Below, piece after piece: positions 36,014 to 49,246 of a stretch of DNA of 64,000 nt (the first letter of the stretch is position 1; each line of letters begins with the position of its first letter). The position numbers were made by a program, and so were the translations under genes. The DNA is from Eumeta japonica (lineage: Eukaryota > Arthropoda > Insecta > Lepidoptera > Psychidae). The stretch is taken from contig BGZK01000187.1 of assembly GCA_005406025.1 (NCBI GenBank), positions 62,001 through 126,000 of the forward strand. The letters are read 5' to 3'. The notes under the pieces are model-generated. The model made no database searches. It was not told the origin of the DNA and was given only the letters and a program-made list of their open reading frames with translations.

Positions 36014-39000
36014 TTAATTTTTAATTATATCAGAACCTATATTGATGTGTGTTGATTTTATGTGCTTGGTCAAAGTGACTGCATGATAATAACTACATGA
36101 ACAAATATTGCACTTGTGTATTTTTAGGTCTTGTATTGGATATCCTGATGAAATTGAGCTCCCAATTTTCTTCAGTTTCTGATTGCTTTTATAATGAGTA
36201 TGTAAATGTTTCCGGTAGTTTGTAATGTGATTAAATTGCTTCTGTAAAAAAAAAAAAAAAACAATATTTAATGATTCAATATATTTGTTAATTGCAATGT
36301 AAGAACAATTTTGACCTGATAACTTTGGAAATATCTGTAACTTTTAACAAAAATCTAAGTAGTTGTCATGTCAATTAATTGAATATATCTGAGCATGAGT
36401 GTCAAAGTTCTGATACTGCTGTAGGATAGAATCATCAATTTAGAATCTTATGTTTTATTGAGTGTTTACTTTTTTCATCCTAACTCAATCCTTGAACAAT
36501 ATTTTTTTAAGAATATTTGTCTAGTGTTATAAATAATTGCATTATAATATTACTTACTTTACACTGACTGCAGACATATCCCTTGACCGTTGAAACTGAT
36601 AAAAAGATAAAACAATGAATATGTTATGAATACAAACTTTATAGGAACTGCTATTATTGATAATACCTTTATCTGATTGCCCCTCTGTCATATGTTTTGC
36701 AATTTCATTTTCATTATTTTCATTGAATCCACATCTTGACTGTAAAATAATAACATGTTAGAAACATACATCCAAAGCGCAATTTAAATCAAATTTAAAA
36801 TAATTATAGATGATATACTTTTTGGTGTGTATTAAGTTCTTCCTCATTTTCAAATATCGCTGCACAAGCACTGCAAGCGTGTAACCGCATTCTCTTTCTG
36901 TTTTTTGAAATGCTATCTACAACAGAAATTAGATGTCATTAAGCAAGAGTATGTGAAGATTTTTCTATTACTTTAATTACGATATATGTCAATACTAAGG
37001 ATAGATTTCAATGCAAAAACCTTTTAAATAAATTATGAATCTGAATCTTAAGGTAGAGAGAAGGCGAGAAAGGATCGGCACTCCAAGCAAAAATTATGTA
37101 CATTTCTATATGGTTTATTTATGATGTGATGTGCTGCTCAAGCCCAGCAAATTTGAGATAAAAGTTAATGTGCACAATAAGCTTTGAATTCCAAAATTTA
37201 AGCCCATTAATTTAAACAAAAGAACAATAATGATGCAATTGAATTAAATTAAAAAATATAATTTTCCTATAAATAAAAAGTTTTCACATATGCAGTACAA
37301 CGTAGGAGACTCTGCCGCTGTGAAGTTAGTCACGAAAGCGTCGCAATGGTGTAAAATAGCAACGCGGGGGAGAAAAAGGAAGGGTCGGAGAGCGTGAGAC
37401 CTGCGCAATGCATCACTTGCAGGCAATACAACAGAGTTTCTTGCAATGTACTGTAAACATTAGCATGTCGGTGACGCGAAATCATAAGTTTTAACTTGTA
37501 CATAAAAATTGGCCAAAATTTTTCACACAATACCATGTCGACAACGCGGAGTTGCGAACTTACAAGATTTTACCCATCTTAAAATCCTGTAGCGCCTATA
37601 GTTTCATTTCAAAAAATAAAAATTGTGAAGGGGGTTTGGGATTTGAAAAATACATAACCTAAAAGCATCTACCTATGATTAAGTATCAAATGGTCAGAGT
37701 TCCATATCAATAAATTCAGTAGTCTTTTGAGGAAAATTCTCTAAAATTATTTTACCTTAATTATTTATCATATATACTAATTATTCTTTTGAAACAAATA
37801 GTGATATTAAAGTAAAAAAATACAATAATATGATTGGTAAAATACCTTCCAAATCCACCATGTCGTCACAAGTTGATGTTTCCGAGTTAGAATTAGTCTG
37901 ATCTAGGTTCATAAGATTTTCGTGCTTTTTGAAACAGGATTTCTGAAAATAATTGTACCAAAATCAGATTAAGTATATTCAACAATAATTTATAAATCGT
38001 TTGATGTAGAACTCACATGATGCAAATTGAATTGCTCCGTGTCTCTAAACACAGCAGTACAGGTGTTGCAGACATGTATTGTAGTATTGCTTTCATTTCT
38101 AAGTTTCAAAGGGAGATCTATAATACATAATAATATAATTTAATAATTTATGTGTGTACACTAATAAATGTACAAATTTTGTAGCTCAATTCAATGATAC
38201 AATATGTGAAATCACATTTATTAAACTTAATTTAATTGAGCATTGTATGATAAATAAAAAAAAAACAAAAGGGATTTTCATAAATCTTAAATAATTTAAT
38301 TGCAAAACCTTACGTCGTTTTACGATGGTAACTACAGCATGAGTTGGTGTATGCTCTTTGTTGATATGAATATGCAAAAAGCAGCCATCCTTTGGTACGT
38401 GATCACGCGGTAGTGGCAAACCATTTGCTGACATTTCAAATTCATCCACATCTAATAATGAAATAAAAAATAACATGATCAATACATATAAGAGAATTTT
38501 ATTTTTTTTACTAAAAATCTTATCTATGAATTATAATAGCTTCAACAGAAAAGGAAAAGTTTAAAAATTTTTTTTGGTATGAAACAGCCATCTTAATCAT
38601 ACCTAACATTAATCTTAAACCAGAAACGTGTGTCACACTAGCTGTGTTTTTGTTTCAGTACAGTTCAACACTTTTTCTTTCAGTTATTTGCCCCAAATTT
38701 GTTCTATCATTTTGGCCTTGAGCTTCTAAGTTACTGTTTGTTGAATCTCTTGCTCATTATAAAATATTATTGACATGACTGCATAAAGAGAATTGGAAAC
38801 ACTTAAAAATATTACTGATTTGTTATTGATAAAAAAAATTAAATCTCATTCCAGTAATTTTTGCCATATGGATTCTATTACTGCATTATCTATTCTATAC
38901 TGCACTAATGATAGCATAGAATAGATAATACAGTGGAAGGATGATCATCCACCTCCTTTTTGTCCTCACATTTTCCGTTGTCACAAACAAAATAAGCATT

Positions 39001-42000
39001 GTCCACAAAATGTTTTTATACCAGTCCGGAAGCTCGGTGTACGTAATCTACTGATGCACTGACCCTGTCCGGGCTTCAGGACCGCTGGCCGCGATTGTCC
39101 TTCACATGCGCGTCAGCAATAATCAACAAATATAGGTCATCCCGCTTTTATATATTTCAAACGCGCGCATACACCGCTATTCGATTGTTACCGTTTGAGC
39201 GGTATATAATAATTTTCCTGTCGTATACCAACATCAGTCAAATTGTCGTGAAATTAATTTTAAATAACTGGGGTATAAAATGGCGTAAGCTTCGCTCGCC
39301 TAAATAGGTTACTGTTTAGTAATTGGTAGATGTGCAAGACTGGTAACTGTTCGGTATAAAAGCGTCTAAATGTTCACTACCCATCCCCATTTCTATTACA
39401 ATACAATTTTAAAATTCGCCTATGTTGCTACTAGCAAAAAGTAACATAGTCCATTTAATACTTAATCTCGCACTTGAGGAGCTTTCGTCATGTGCCATGT
39501 GCTCCCACTTGTACTGCTCTTGCAGTCTATAAAAATTTAGAATTAATCCACTTTCAAATCTTCTGCATAAACCATTGTTATCATAGACAATGTACTATAT
39601 GGATACCTTAGAACTGCTTTTGATGACTGGCTAATGAGAAAATAACCAGGAGACAATACCGCTAAAATATTAGGATAATTCTTATTAAAATGATGACAAA
39701 ATTAATACAGTTTCAATTTTACAAAAAAACTGTGGAGTGCCCAAAGGTGAGCTTCTCTTCCCAGATCATCGGCCATAGACTTGTTTTAGCACACTTTACA
39801 AATGCTTCGAACAATTCACCCAATACAGAGTTGAACATGGATCCAATATTCACTAAAATCCGTATTTCGAAAGCATGTGATCAATAGTCAATGGTATCAA
39901 GTATATATCCACAAATTATTGTATAATGCACTGGCACACTTATTTCCACAATCAGAACAAATCAAAGTAAATAGTTTAAAACGCTAGTGTAGAGAAGTCT
40001 GGCACTACACTCCAATAAACCGCTTCAATTGTAAGGTAAAGAAAAACGTAAAGTATGCATTATTTTTTTTTTTTGGATTTGCATGTTATGAGATTTTATT
40101 TAAATTAATCCTGTAAAGTCCCATGCCAACAAATGGACATAACTGCATCGAGATTTCACCTACATTACCTTTTGTCAGCAAATAAATTTCTGCTGCTTCC
40201 TAACCATCACAAAATTCATGAACTGCAGGGGGTCAGGTTGATGCTGTTTATATGGACTTCTCTAAAATATTTTAACAGGATCAACCATCTACTTCTATCT
40301 CAAATGCTGTACGTATACGTGATTCACGGCACAGCCTTTTAAAGTGGATTTTCACAGCCCTCAATAACAGAAACCAGCTTGTTGGACTTAAGGGTTACCA
40401 TAAAAAAAAATTATGGTAATCCGTAAACCCAATTTTTTATCAATAAAAAATAAAGGTCACACTTGAGACTTTTATATCTTATTGTATTCATCAAGACTTA
40501 AGACAATCATGAGGTCTTCCAATTGATAGTTTTCAATGCTGATGACTGTCAAAATCTTCAGAAGTATTTTGACATGATATACATATAGCTGGTACAATAA
40601 TTTGTCTCAACATATTCAAGTAGTTATGCAATAAGCTTCACAAGTGAAAGAAACAAAACGTTTCATGACTGCAAAATCTATGAAGTTGCACACAGGCTCT
40701 GGACAGGTGTCTAAGGCCAGAAACCTGGGTACTTGCCAAATAGTTAACGTTTCACTCTCTTTACACTTACATCATAGTTTTGGTCACTTTTACTCTATCT
40801 ACATACAAACACTGAAACACCCCAAAATAGACTTCTGAAGTTTCATCTGCATATGCTTATTTGTGTACAGATTTTAAATATATAATTAACTTTTTTAATT
40901 AGCCAACTCCCATTCACATTTATACTAAAAGTACCTTAAACCACAAAAAATGCTAAGTATAAGCAATGTGAGAAATTACGTATATATTTTAACAACGAAA
41001 GAGCACAGGGAAAATGAACAATGGGTTTATGACAATAAAAACCTATGTTACTAAAGTGGAAAAGAACTGATGTACAATGTGCATTACCAGTTAAGTGTTC
41101 AACTTCAAACGGCTTCTAGATATAGGTATGCAACAAAGTACAAATAATAATGTACTTTGACAATTGTTAACATATATAACAATTTATACATATGTTTTAT
41201 CGTCTTCTACACAAGTACCATGTGGATATTAATAAAATCTTGTGCAAAGCATTGTATATAGATTGTTCCAAAAATGCAAAGTAGAATCAATATTTAGAGC
41301 ACAAAAAAAAACTGTAATTTAAGGGATTCCACACAAACAACTTAGAAACAATCTTTACTTCAACTAGTGTCTGTAATATATATTGGTATTTACCTAGACC
41401 TCCTATTTTAAATTTATGGGACGCACCTAACCCACCTGGATTCCAATTTTTGAAATCACAATGTGGCATTTAAATATAATTATTATCCTCATCAATAGAT
41501 TGCCATAATAATTACCAATAATTTTATTCTTCAACAAGTTTGGTATCATGTGTGGCAAATAAACAAAATGCCAGCCACCATTTGACGTGAACTGCCCGAC
41601 GCGCCCTGAGATCACTACAGGCCGCAGTCGAGTTTCAACCCCACCTTCTGCCAATGTATTGCTTATATTTACCGCCATCTGAGGATGAAAGTTTTAACAT
41701 AATCAAAATACAAAAATCGAAATACAACATAATAAATAAGATGATAAGTTATATAGTTCATATTAAGACATAATTTTTGTATGACTCATTATTAATTTTC
41801 TCTTCAAATTTACATAAGCACACAATAATAGTAATACAAATACTTTAAAACATTAGTAAAGACTAAAATACTTTTGTATGAAGTAGAACTGCCAATAATT
41901 ACATATTTTATACCAAAATTGTCAGGAAAACTTAATAAAATATAATCGGTAAATTTCAATTTGTAAATGGACAGACAAACAAATGCAGTGTTCCATATAT

Positions 42001-45000
42001 ACCTAGCGATTCATTGTACCTTTGTGAACACAACATTTTGTCCAAGAAGCATATCGCGTGAACTAGGTACATGTAATAGTTTTGTAATAATTTCTTCAGT
42101 AGCACTGACATCTTCTGCACTACACCATCCAGTATTATCGGCATTAGGCATAAATTTCTGTTCTACCAGTTCTAGAATAGCTTCTAAGTCAGGACAGTCT
42201 TTCGGTGTACCTAGTGAGTCACAGAATTGAATTGCTTAATACATAATAAACTTATAATCGACCCTATTTAAGAATATAAATTCTGGTAAACTAAATTTCA
42301 ATAACAAAATATATTTTACCAAAAATTTTGTAATGCAAGTTTCAATGAAAATAAGCCATTAAATTTTATTGAATGCCTCAACAGCAAAGCATAACTGTTG
42401 TGAATATTAAGTTATTTAAACAATAATCCAATTAGTCTCCATTTATTAAACAAAGGAAGGTAATTTCTCATTTATATATACAGAAAATGTTTAAACAGTA
42501 TGAGTGTATAAGCATAAATTAAGAACAATATTGTACATTGTACAACCTTATAGACACAATAGGTATATAACATCATAGAGTATTTCTTTTATATTTCATA
42601 TATGACATCGATTTTATGCCTCATTCTTTAGAATCATTGAACAACCTTATATCAGTAGGTATATAGGTTGCCAATGTTTGGTTTGCAAATAGTTTTTTTT
42701 TTGTATAATTTTCAGTTATTTTCTTACCTGAGTTTATATAGATTGCTGAGTTACAACTAGGTGTGATTGCATCTTTACCACTTCTTTCATTACACTTGTA
42801 TGCAGTACTGTTATTGTGATGTATGCTCATCATTTTAGCAATCAATCTTTTACCATTACCTGTTTTGCCAAGTTTAAGTTTTTGCTGTAAATCTGAAATA
42901 TCACATAGCATAATTTATGTACAAAAGTTAGATAACAATTAATTCTTTTCTGTTAAGTATGAAGATAGTATTGGTTATACCTTCAAGCGTTAAATTAGTC
43001 TTAAATCTCGGACACTTGTGTTTATTAAAGTTTAAAAACTTGACTTCTTCCTCTCTTATTGCATCTCCTTTAATATTTTCAGTCACACATACTTTCTCTT
43101 TTACTATATCTGCATTATCATTTACAGAACTTTCTTGATTCTCAATCAGATCTAAATATAATTTACAATTTTAGATAACATTTATTATACAATTTTAAAA
43201 GAAAATACTTGAAATTTCAAAGTTCGTTCACCTGATACATCAGAATATTTATTTGTCTCATTGGTTTTCAATTCTACCATACTATTTTCTTCTATTAAAT
43301 AGATGCTTCTCATTTCGGGAGTAGCCATTTTTGTTTGAATGGATCCTTCAGTCGATGACAAGTCATTTTTAGTTCTAAAATGTAATTTTCAATACATTTA
43401 CATTGTAAGAGTGGAGATTCTTATATAAATGCAAAACACAAAAAACTCACAATATTTCGTTAGAACCACATTCAGTACTGCCTTTGTACTGCTGAATGAG
43501 TTCTAAAATAAATAATATCTTTAATTACATTGTGCATATAAAATAAAGATAGAAAAAGTTAATTTTTTTTTCTTATCTTAGGGAAGAGCTAATAGTGTTA
43601 AAGCAAAACAAGTTAAAAAAGACTAAAAATCATTTCAAATTACCATTCACTTTAACTTATTCAACAACTATATCATTTGTGTAGTTAAAAAGAAAAATAT
43701 ATGTGATATTATTACAACGTGGAGCATTTGAGTTGTGCTTTATGCTTGATCTGTTAAGGTCAAGCAATTTTCTGGACTTTAATTGCCTGTACTATATTCA
43801 TATTGTATTTATAAATAATAAAAGTACACATATATCAACAAAAACACTATTATTATCACATATGAGATTTCTAAAAACCATCTATTGTTTGATACAAAAA
43901 AAGTGATTGAAAAAAATTTCTCAGCCGTCAAAATGTATGTTTTCGGATCTTATGTGGTTGTAGGCTGAAAAACTCCATGTATAGGGATTAGTTTTCTTTA
44001 TTTAGCATTAGAAACAATGCGAGTTGTAATTTCATTTCAATATTATTAGACTAATCCATGTGGTTTATTTATAAAAATGACATTATTACAATAAAATAGA
44101 AAAAATTGTTAAAGTCATTAAAATAGTTAAAATATTGTAATATTGCTCGATGCTTGCAGATGTCACTATGAACAACTTACTAACTTGTTTTGGTTTCTTT
44201 GTTGTATCAAATCTAAACAATGTATTTTTTCCTTTTTTATACATGTCAGCAATAGAATTTATTTTTTGTTGACAAAATAACATTTCACGCGAAGCTCCGC
44301 CCGCATGGATTTCGGTCTCTCACATATAGATTTTATCACAAACAACTCCCTTATTTATTGGTCCACTGCCCCTTCGTTCTTCCTTTCATGTATATTTTTC
44401 AATAAGTCGAGCGCGTCGTAATTAGAGGTCTAGTATAGGTGTTTATTTTTTTTTTACAATGTTTATATTTTGATGTCTATAGGCCATCGACACTAGCAAT
44501 TATTTATGCCTCGTAACTTCTCAGCCTAGATTTTTAAATGAGGATATTAATGAATCCTATTTAAATGAAATAAAGCCTATATTTACCTCCAAGTCAAGCT
44601 CTATGTAGATATAGCAAAACCACATTAAAATCCATTCAGTATTTCAGAAAATTGTGTAAAAAAATAGACAAAAAGTTTATGAATTGTTTTTTTTTTATAT
44701 TACCGTCTCTTATTGTTCCCTTTCCATTTTTCATACATAGCTTCAATATACAAACACACTGGGTTCTACTGTTTTATAGATTTAATGTGTAAAATAAATT
44801 AGCCATGTGCCTTCCCATTTTCCAAATATTACATTGTTCTCAGCAAAATACATCAATATAATTCAGGGAATCTATATAAATACAGATATATATAGAACAT
44901 TATTTATATTAACTTAAAAAAGCTCAACAATTGCTAAGTACCATTATTATCTGTGATATCATGTAAACCATTCTTGTTTAGTAAGTATACTTTTTTATTG

Positions 45001-45208
45001 AATTCCAGTAAAATCCAACCATTTTTTTCTAAACTGTGGCACTGTTCCTCATCTAATGTTATCTGAAATAAAGAACATTTTACTCATTTTCAAGAAAAAA
45101 ACATATACATATATATTATGAATGTGTAAAATATTCAGTAGTATGGAGACTTCAATTATTTGATTTCAGTTATAACCCTAGAAACTCTACATGTCAATCA
45201 GGGTCAAC

Positions 45209-45262
<54 letters not shown>

Positions 45263-45733
45263 ATTGGGTTGGGGAGATGTTTTTTCATATTTTAAAAATA
45301 AATTCAAGATAATGTTTCATCACATTTTATTTGCATTTAGTTATAATATAATATATATATATTGTAGAGCCGTTATTTGTTAAACTCGACGAGAGGTAAG
45401 TCTCTTAAGAAGACCAACGATTCTAGTATTCGAAATTAAAGAGTATTTTCCTTCAGATCGATATGTTTACTGATCAGTTCTTCAATTTCCTTTCTATTAT
45501 TTCTAAACTTTTACTTATTAACTTATTATAACAATTCACTCTTTATCACTATAAAACTTGTAAACTCGGCATCGCCCTCGCCCCTTCTCTGTCTTTCTAG
45601 TTCTACTCAATTGTTATCCGCGAGCTCGGATTCGAATGTTTTATTCTATTCTAATTTGAAACTGAACGCGAAACCGCGAACCCTCATATACCAGCAGGGA
45701 GGTCGGATACCCCCTATGTCACCTACTACTAGT

Positions 45734-45773
<40 letters not shown>

Positions 45774-48700
45774 TATTATAAGTATTTTTTAACAACTTGT
45801 TGCTATTTTGTAGGTAGTAATATAATCCCTTCTGATCAAAAAACTGCGACAAGGAGTTTACACAGTCCTCTCTTGATATTAACCTAATTCTATGTAAAAA
45901 ATTCTGAAGAAACTGAAACAGGTGAAGATGTGAGGAATCAAAATCAGGGCTTTATGGTGGATGCATTAACAATTCCAAACCAAACTCTCAATATTTGATG
46001 AGTGGCTAAAGATTTGTGTGGTCTGGCATTATCATGGTGACAAACCACACCCTTTCTGTTGATCAATTCCAACCATTATTTATATACGTTTTTCTTGAGT
46101 CTTATTAGCTGTTGGCATATTCTATTCTGTGAGATGTTAATTCATGGAAATACATAATAGACTCTCATTAACATGCAGCATGCTGTAATGGAGGGGCAGA
46201 TTCGAGGGTCAGTAGGGTTGCATGGTGCATGTTGCAGACAAGTGTCAGCTGTTGGCAGTAGAGATTCAAATTATTGGTTTTATCTGGCAGTAAAAGCTCA
46301 TAATGAATAATGCCCTGCCAATCCCATCATACACATAGCATCAACTAAATACTAGTTAATCCATGTTTCGCTATAGAATGTGGTGTTTGCTTACTTTTTA
46401 ACCTTAATTTTTTTACAGATACTTATTGCAAGTAATCCACTTTTCATCACCAGTGATCAATCTTTTCAAAAATGGTTTGGTTACGTTACATTGCAATAGA
46501 AAATTGCAAATAAGTACAAGATTCATTAGATTTGTTTAAGTAAGCTCATGTGGAATCAAGTGGGAACTTTGTTGTATATTCAGCTTTTTTATTAATGTAG
46601 CAAAACTGTTTTGTGGTCAATTCCCACTTCTTCAGCTATGTCGTAAAAACTAATATACCCATCTTGATCTACTTTTTTCGAAATGGCGTGGACTTTATTT
46701 GTAACAGGTCGACCAGAGTGAGGATCATCTTTCACATCAAAATTGCTGGATTGAAAACGCTTGAACAATTTCTGTGCTATTCTTACCAAAACTGCATTAG
46801 GTCCATAAATGGCACAATTTTTTTTCACAACTTGTGTCCAATAATTCCCTTTTTTGTAACAAAACTTCAAAATGTATAGAATTTCTATTTTAGATTCACT
46901 TATTTTGGTGGACAGAAAAGCAATAGAAAAATGGCAGGACACTGATTTTACTTTTTATTTTCTTTTTTAAAGTACCAATTATTTAATCAAATCTAGCCAG
47001 ATTTAGCAATCCAGACTTAGATAGCTAGCAATTCTTTACTTATATCATATAAAAAAACTTTTATCCCAACCTGACATGTACATATTGAGTCTAAAATATT
47101 TATTTCAATCATAAATAATTTGTTACTTTAAATAAATATTGTGACTTATTCACAATTCAACATTTTTCAGATCATGATTTACCAGAAATCATTTCTTTAT
47201 CTCAATTACTATTATCATCATAATTATTATATTATAATAAGAGATACATTTAGCATAGTTATGTGAAAGCATAGTTATATGAAACCATAGACAAAATTTT
47301 CTGAATATTTATGAATACTCAATATTTTATATTTAGAAATATTATAGAATAGCTAAAATAGTACTATGGCATAAAGTATGAATATTAAAGAATTTAAAAA
47401 AAATAGAGCTAACAGTTTTTTTTTTTATTATTTATTAGACCTTTGCTTGACTTGACAAGTTACTTCATTCAAGCAAACGAGATATGAAAAGTTAAATCTT
47501 ATTCATCATCAAGAGAAACAGTGCGAATAAAAAGGATAAGTTTAATTTTATCTATCATGATCAATATAATCACAGCTATTATACTATGTCACTTCATATG
47601 CAATTGATTTTAGCAGCGTCCACTGCTACACAGCCTGATCCCCATACAATTACTACCAACATTTACTTCTAGCCAGTCAAATCTTGCACAATTATTGTTG
47701 ATAGCATCCACCTCCTCACACGGTCAATACTATGCCTCAGTTTTAGATATACTTTATGTTTAAACAATAGCAAATAACATAGCATATATTATTTACTTAT
47801 GCTTAAACAACTTTGTCTTCGTTTGCACATTATCAATTTCTCTTCAGAATTAATGGGTTTTTAGTGTATCCTGTTTCCAAAATTTTCTTCCGATCTTAGA
47901 AGACAATAACTAGAAATTGTTATGAACATTCAGAAGTATTCATAGAATTTTGACTTTTAAACGTCTCATTAGTGTGCACTCCACAAGTAAGCAATTGTAT
48001 GAAAATTAGATGCACTCATTTTCACACTTTTTTGAAGGGAGCAACAATAATATCGATACAAAAACGATTACATCCAACTCGGATGATAATATGGGAATGA
48101 TGGCTGCAAGAGCTCAACATCTACCTGATGAATTGTTCACAAAATACATTAAACCATGATTTGATCGATAAATAGAAACATATATTAGCTCTTGACAAAT
48201 TATTATTGACTAAGAATAATGAATAGCAGATGTACATGTGAATAGCTGAATTTTTTAAGCTTTTGTTTTTGTTGTCTTTCAAAATTTCCAAGTATAGATT
48301 AACTTTTATGTTACAATACAAATACACAAAAAATACTAGTTTTATTTCAATAAATACAAAGAATATATGCAGTACCTCTGTGTAAAATTGTGTCGATGTT
48401 TTCGGTTCCTCTGTATTTTTATTGCACTCATGATCTGTATTTTGTATCGGAATTTCAGGTGTGAGAGTATCTTCTGATGTCTACAAATATCAAGGAGAAC
48501 GATAACGCATTAAAATAATACAAATTACACACTTGTATAAGATGTACATATAAGTGAAATATATTTACGTCTGTGTTTTCAGCATAAGGATGTATAATAT
48601 AGTTGTGAGGGTAGGTGTTATTACTGACTTCAGTTGATAAAACAAGTTCGGATCTGAAATTAAAAAAAATCTATACTTACTCATCTGTAGGTATTTAGAT

Positions 48701-49246
48701 GTATTAATAATATTTACTTTAATAAATATACATACCAGAAACAGATATGAATGAAGTAGATGCATCAACATAATACTGCTGAGAAGGTAAGTTGAATGCA
48801 TTATTATCACCTAACTCGTCCTTTACACCTTGTACTTGTGGTACATATTTTACTTCTTTGCTATCTACAAAAGTATATGATCAGAAAAAGATGTTAAATA
48901 AAAAAGAATAAATAGGTACCTAACAAATTATAGATTAGGCAGCATACCAATAATCTGCATGTTTGTTTGTGATGATTGGCTATTATGAACTAAACGGAAA
49001 TGATGTGCCAAAATTGGATGAAGTGATGATCTGTTGTCGCTTGTCCTCTCGAATGGTACTTATGGTAAAGATAAAAAAGTAAGAAGTTATAAACATGTTT
49101 AATCAATTGATATAATTACAAATGCATAAGTACATATAAACATGTGTCTTACTTGAAAAAGTTCCATCTTCATGAATAATCAAATATTCAGCATTCTGAT
49201 TATCAGCTACTTGCAAACCAAAATGTTTATCATCACTTTTTTGCAT
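36014..49246 (-). CDS. C2H2/C2HC zinc-finger protein, 20 exons
   Basis: Exons 5'->3': 49246-49153, 49058-48948, 48864-48732, 48653-48569, 48480-48376, 45062-44942, 43502-43451, 43374-43232, 43151-42981, 42892-42728, 42210-42020, 41678-41516, 41435-41394, 38451-38314, 38117-38017, 37942-37846, 36916-36819, 36739-36667, 36595-36558, 36241-36014. All have GT/AG; the sum is 2349 nt, 782 residues, in one frame. Four fingers at the C-terminal side: CNTCTAVF..H-x3-C, CSACAAIF..H-x4-C (both C2HC), CSQCKKQFNH..HLHTH and CNICSCSYYH..HIKSTH (classical C2H2). Introns cut three of them. The N-terminal half is acidic and polar. The middle (exons 11-14, with GTPKDCPDLEAILELVEQKF and RVGQFTSNGGWHFVYLPHM) is unlike any domain I know. 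Probably a nuclear DNA-binding protein; the orthologue is not identified. Confidence 0.85.
36917..37845. other. Zinc-finger gene intron 16
   Basis: Contains MITE copy C (37293-37453); the rest is AT-rich without a recognised feature. Confidence 0.5.
37293..37453. mobile_element. Short MITE family, copy C
   Basis: The left end CAGTACAACGTAGGAGACTC and right end GAGTTTCTTGCAATGTACTG are imperfect inverted repeats; TA follows the right end. The interior shares GTGAAGTTAGTCACGAAAGC and GTCGCAATGG with copy A. 161 bp, non-coding. Confidence 0.78.
38880..38934. repeat. Near-perfect 19-bp inverted repeat
   Basis: ACTGCATTATCTATTCTAT (38880-38898) and ATAGAATAGATAATACAGT (38916-38934) pair with one mismatch. 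The right arm runs into CAGTGGAAGG, which resembles a pogo-type end, but no matching far end was found. Confidence 0.75.
40220..40620 (+). mobile_element. Jockey-like non-LTR reverse transcriptase fragment
   Basis: Plus-strand frames give QVDAVYMDFSKIF, then after a shift RINHLLLSQMLYVYVIHGTA, then after another shift KWIFTALNNRNQLVGLKGYH. About 100 bases later comes VFNADDCQNLQKYFD. These correspond in order to the 'VDxVYxDFSKAFDRINH', 'GIHGxLLxWFxSYLxNRxQ' and 'FADDxK' motifs of reverse transcriptase. Frameshifts and stops make it a dead fragment, in intron 13 of the zinc-finger gene. Confidence 0.7.
43503..44941. other. Zinc-finger gene intron 6
   Basis: AT-rich, with a dispersed repeat at 44281-44665. 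Short open frames at 43703 and 44086 have no motif and no splice context. Confidence 0.5.
44281..44665 (+). repeat. Dispersed retroposon-like repeat, second copy
   Basis: Starts CACGCGAAGCTCCGCCCGCA and shares with 25309-25560 the phrases TTCAATAAGTCGA, GATGTC.A.AGGCC, AACTTCTCAG.CTAGAT, TTTAAATGAG and the tail ATTAAAATCC.TT. Same orientation as that copy. Lies in intron 6 of the zinc-finger gene. Confidence 0.7.
45213..45263. repeat. (TA)n microsatellite
   Basis: About 50 bases of near-perfect TA directly abutting the right terminal repeat of the minus-strand mariner; mariners insert at TA, so this is a natural target. Confidence 0.92.
45264..47074 (-). mobile_element. mariner transposon (minus), interrupted by a probable solo LTR
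   Basis: The ends TTGGGTTGGGGAGATGTTTT (45264) and the complement of TTTTATCCCAACCTGA (47074) are terminal inverted repeats like those of the 6770 and 27269 copies. On the minus strand from 46942 the transposase N-terminus reads CYKKGNYWTQVVKKNCAIYG, then SSNFDVKDDPHSGRPVTNKV, then ISFYDIAEEVGIDHKTVLLH: the mariner helix-turn-helix domain with its GRPVT(N)KV linker. Downstream the frame is broken. A 374-bp insert (45363-45736) splits the 3' part. Confidence 0.88.
45363..45736 (+). mobile_element. Probable solo LTR inside mariner
   Basis: A 374-bp block starting TGTAGAGCCG and ending CTAGTACA (TG...CA termini), more GC-balanced than its host, with a CACTATAAAACTTG TATA-like site near 45550. 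It interrupts the mariner, whose sequence continues on both sides, and is flanked by TA tracts, so a target duplication cannot be judged. No second LTR or internal region is present. A different short insertion is possible. Confidence 0.5.

Larger units (their letters stand above)
38452..41393. other. Zinc-finger gene intron 13
   Basis: Holds an inverted repeat (38880-38934), a GC-richer unassigned block (39000-39300) and a retrotransposon fragment (40220-40620). No further exon is seen. Confidence 0.5.
45063..48375. other. Zinc-finger gene intron 5 with nested mobile elements
   Basis: The largest intron of this gene. It holds a TA microsatellite, a mariner and a probable solo LTR inside the mariner; 47075-48375 is AT-rich with no recognised feature. 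Confidence 0.6.

Noticed and set aside
38931..39300. CAGTGGAAGG start resembling the pogo MITE at 9847
   Set aside because: No matching right end or TA duplication was found.
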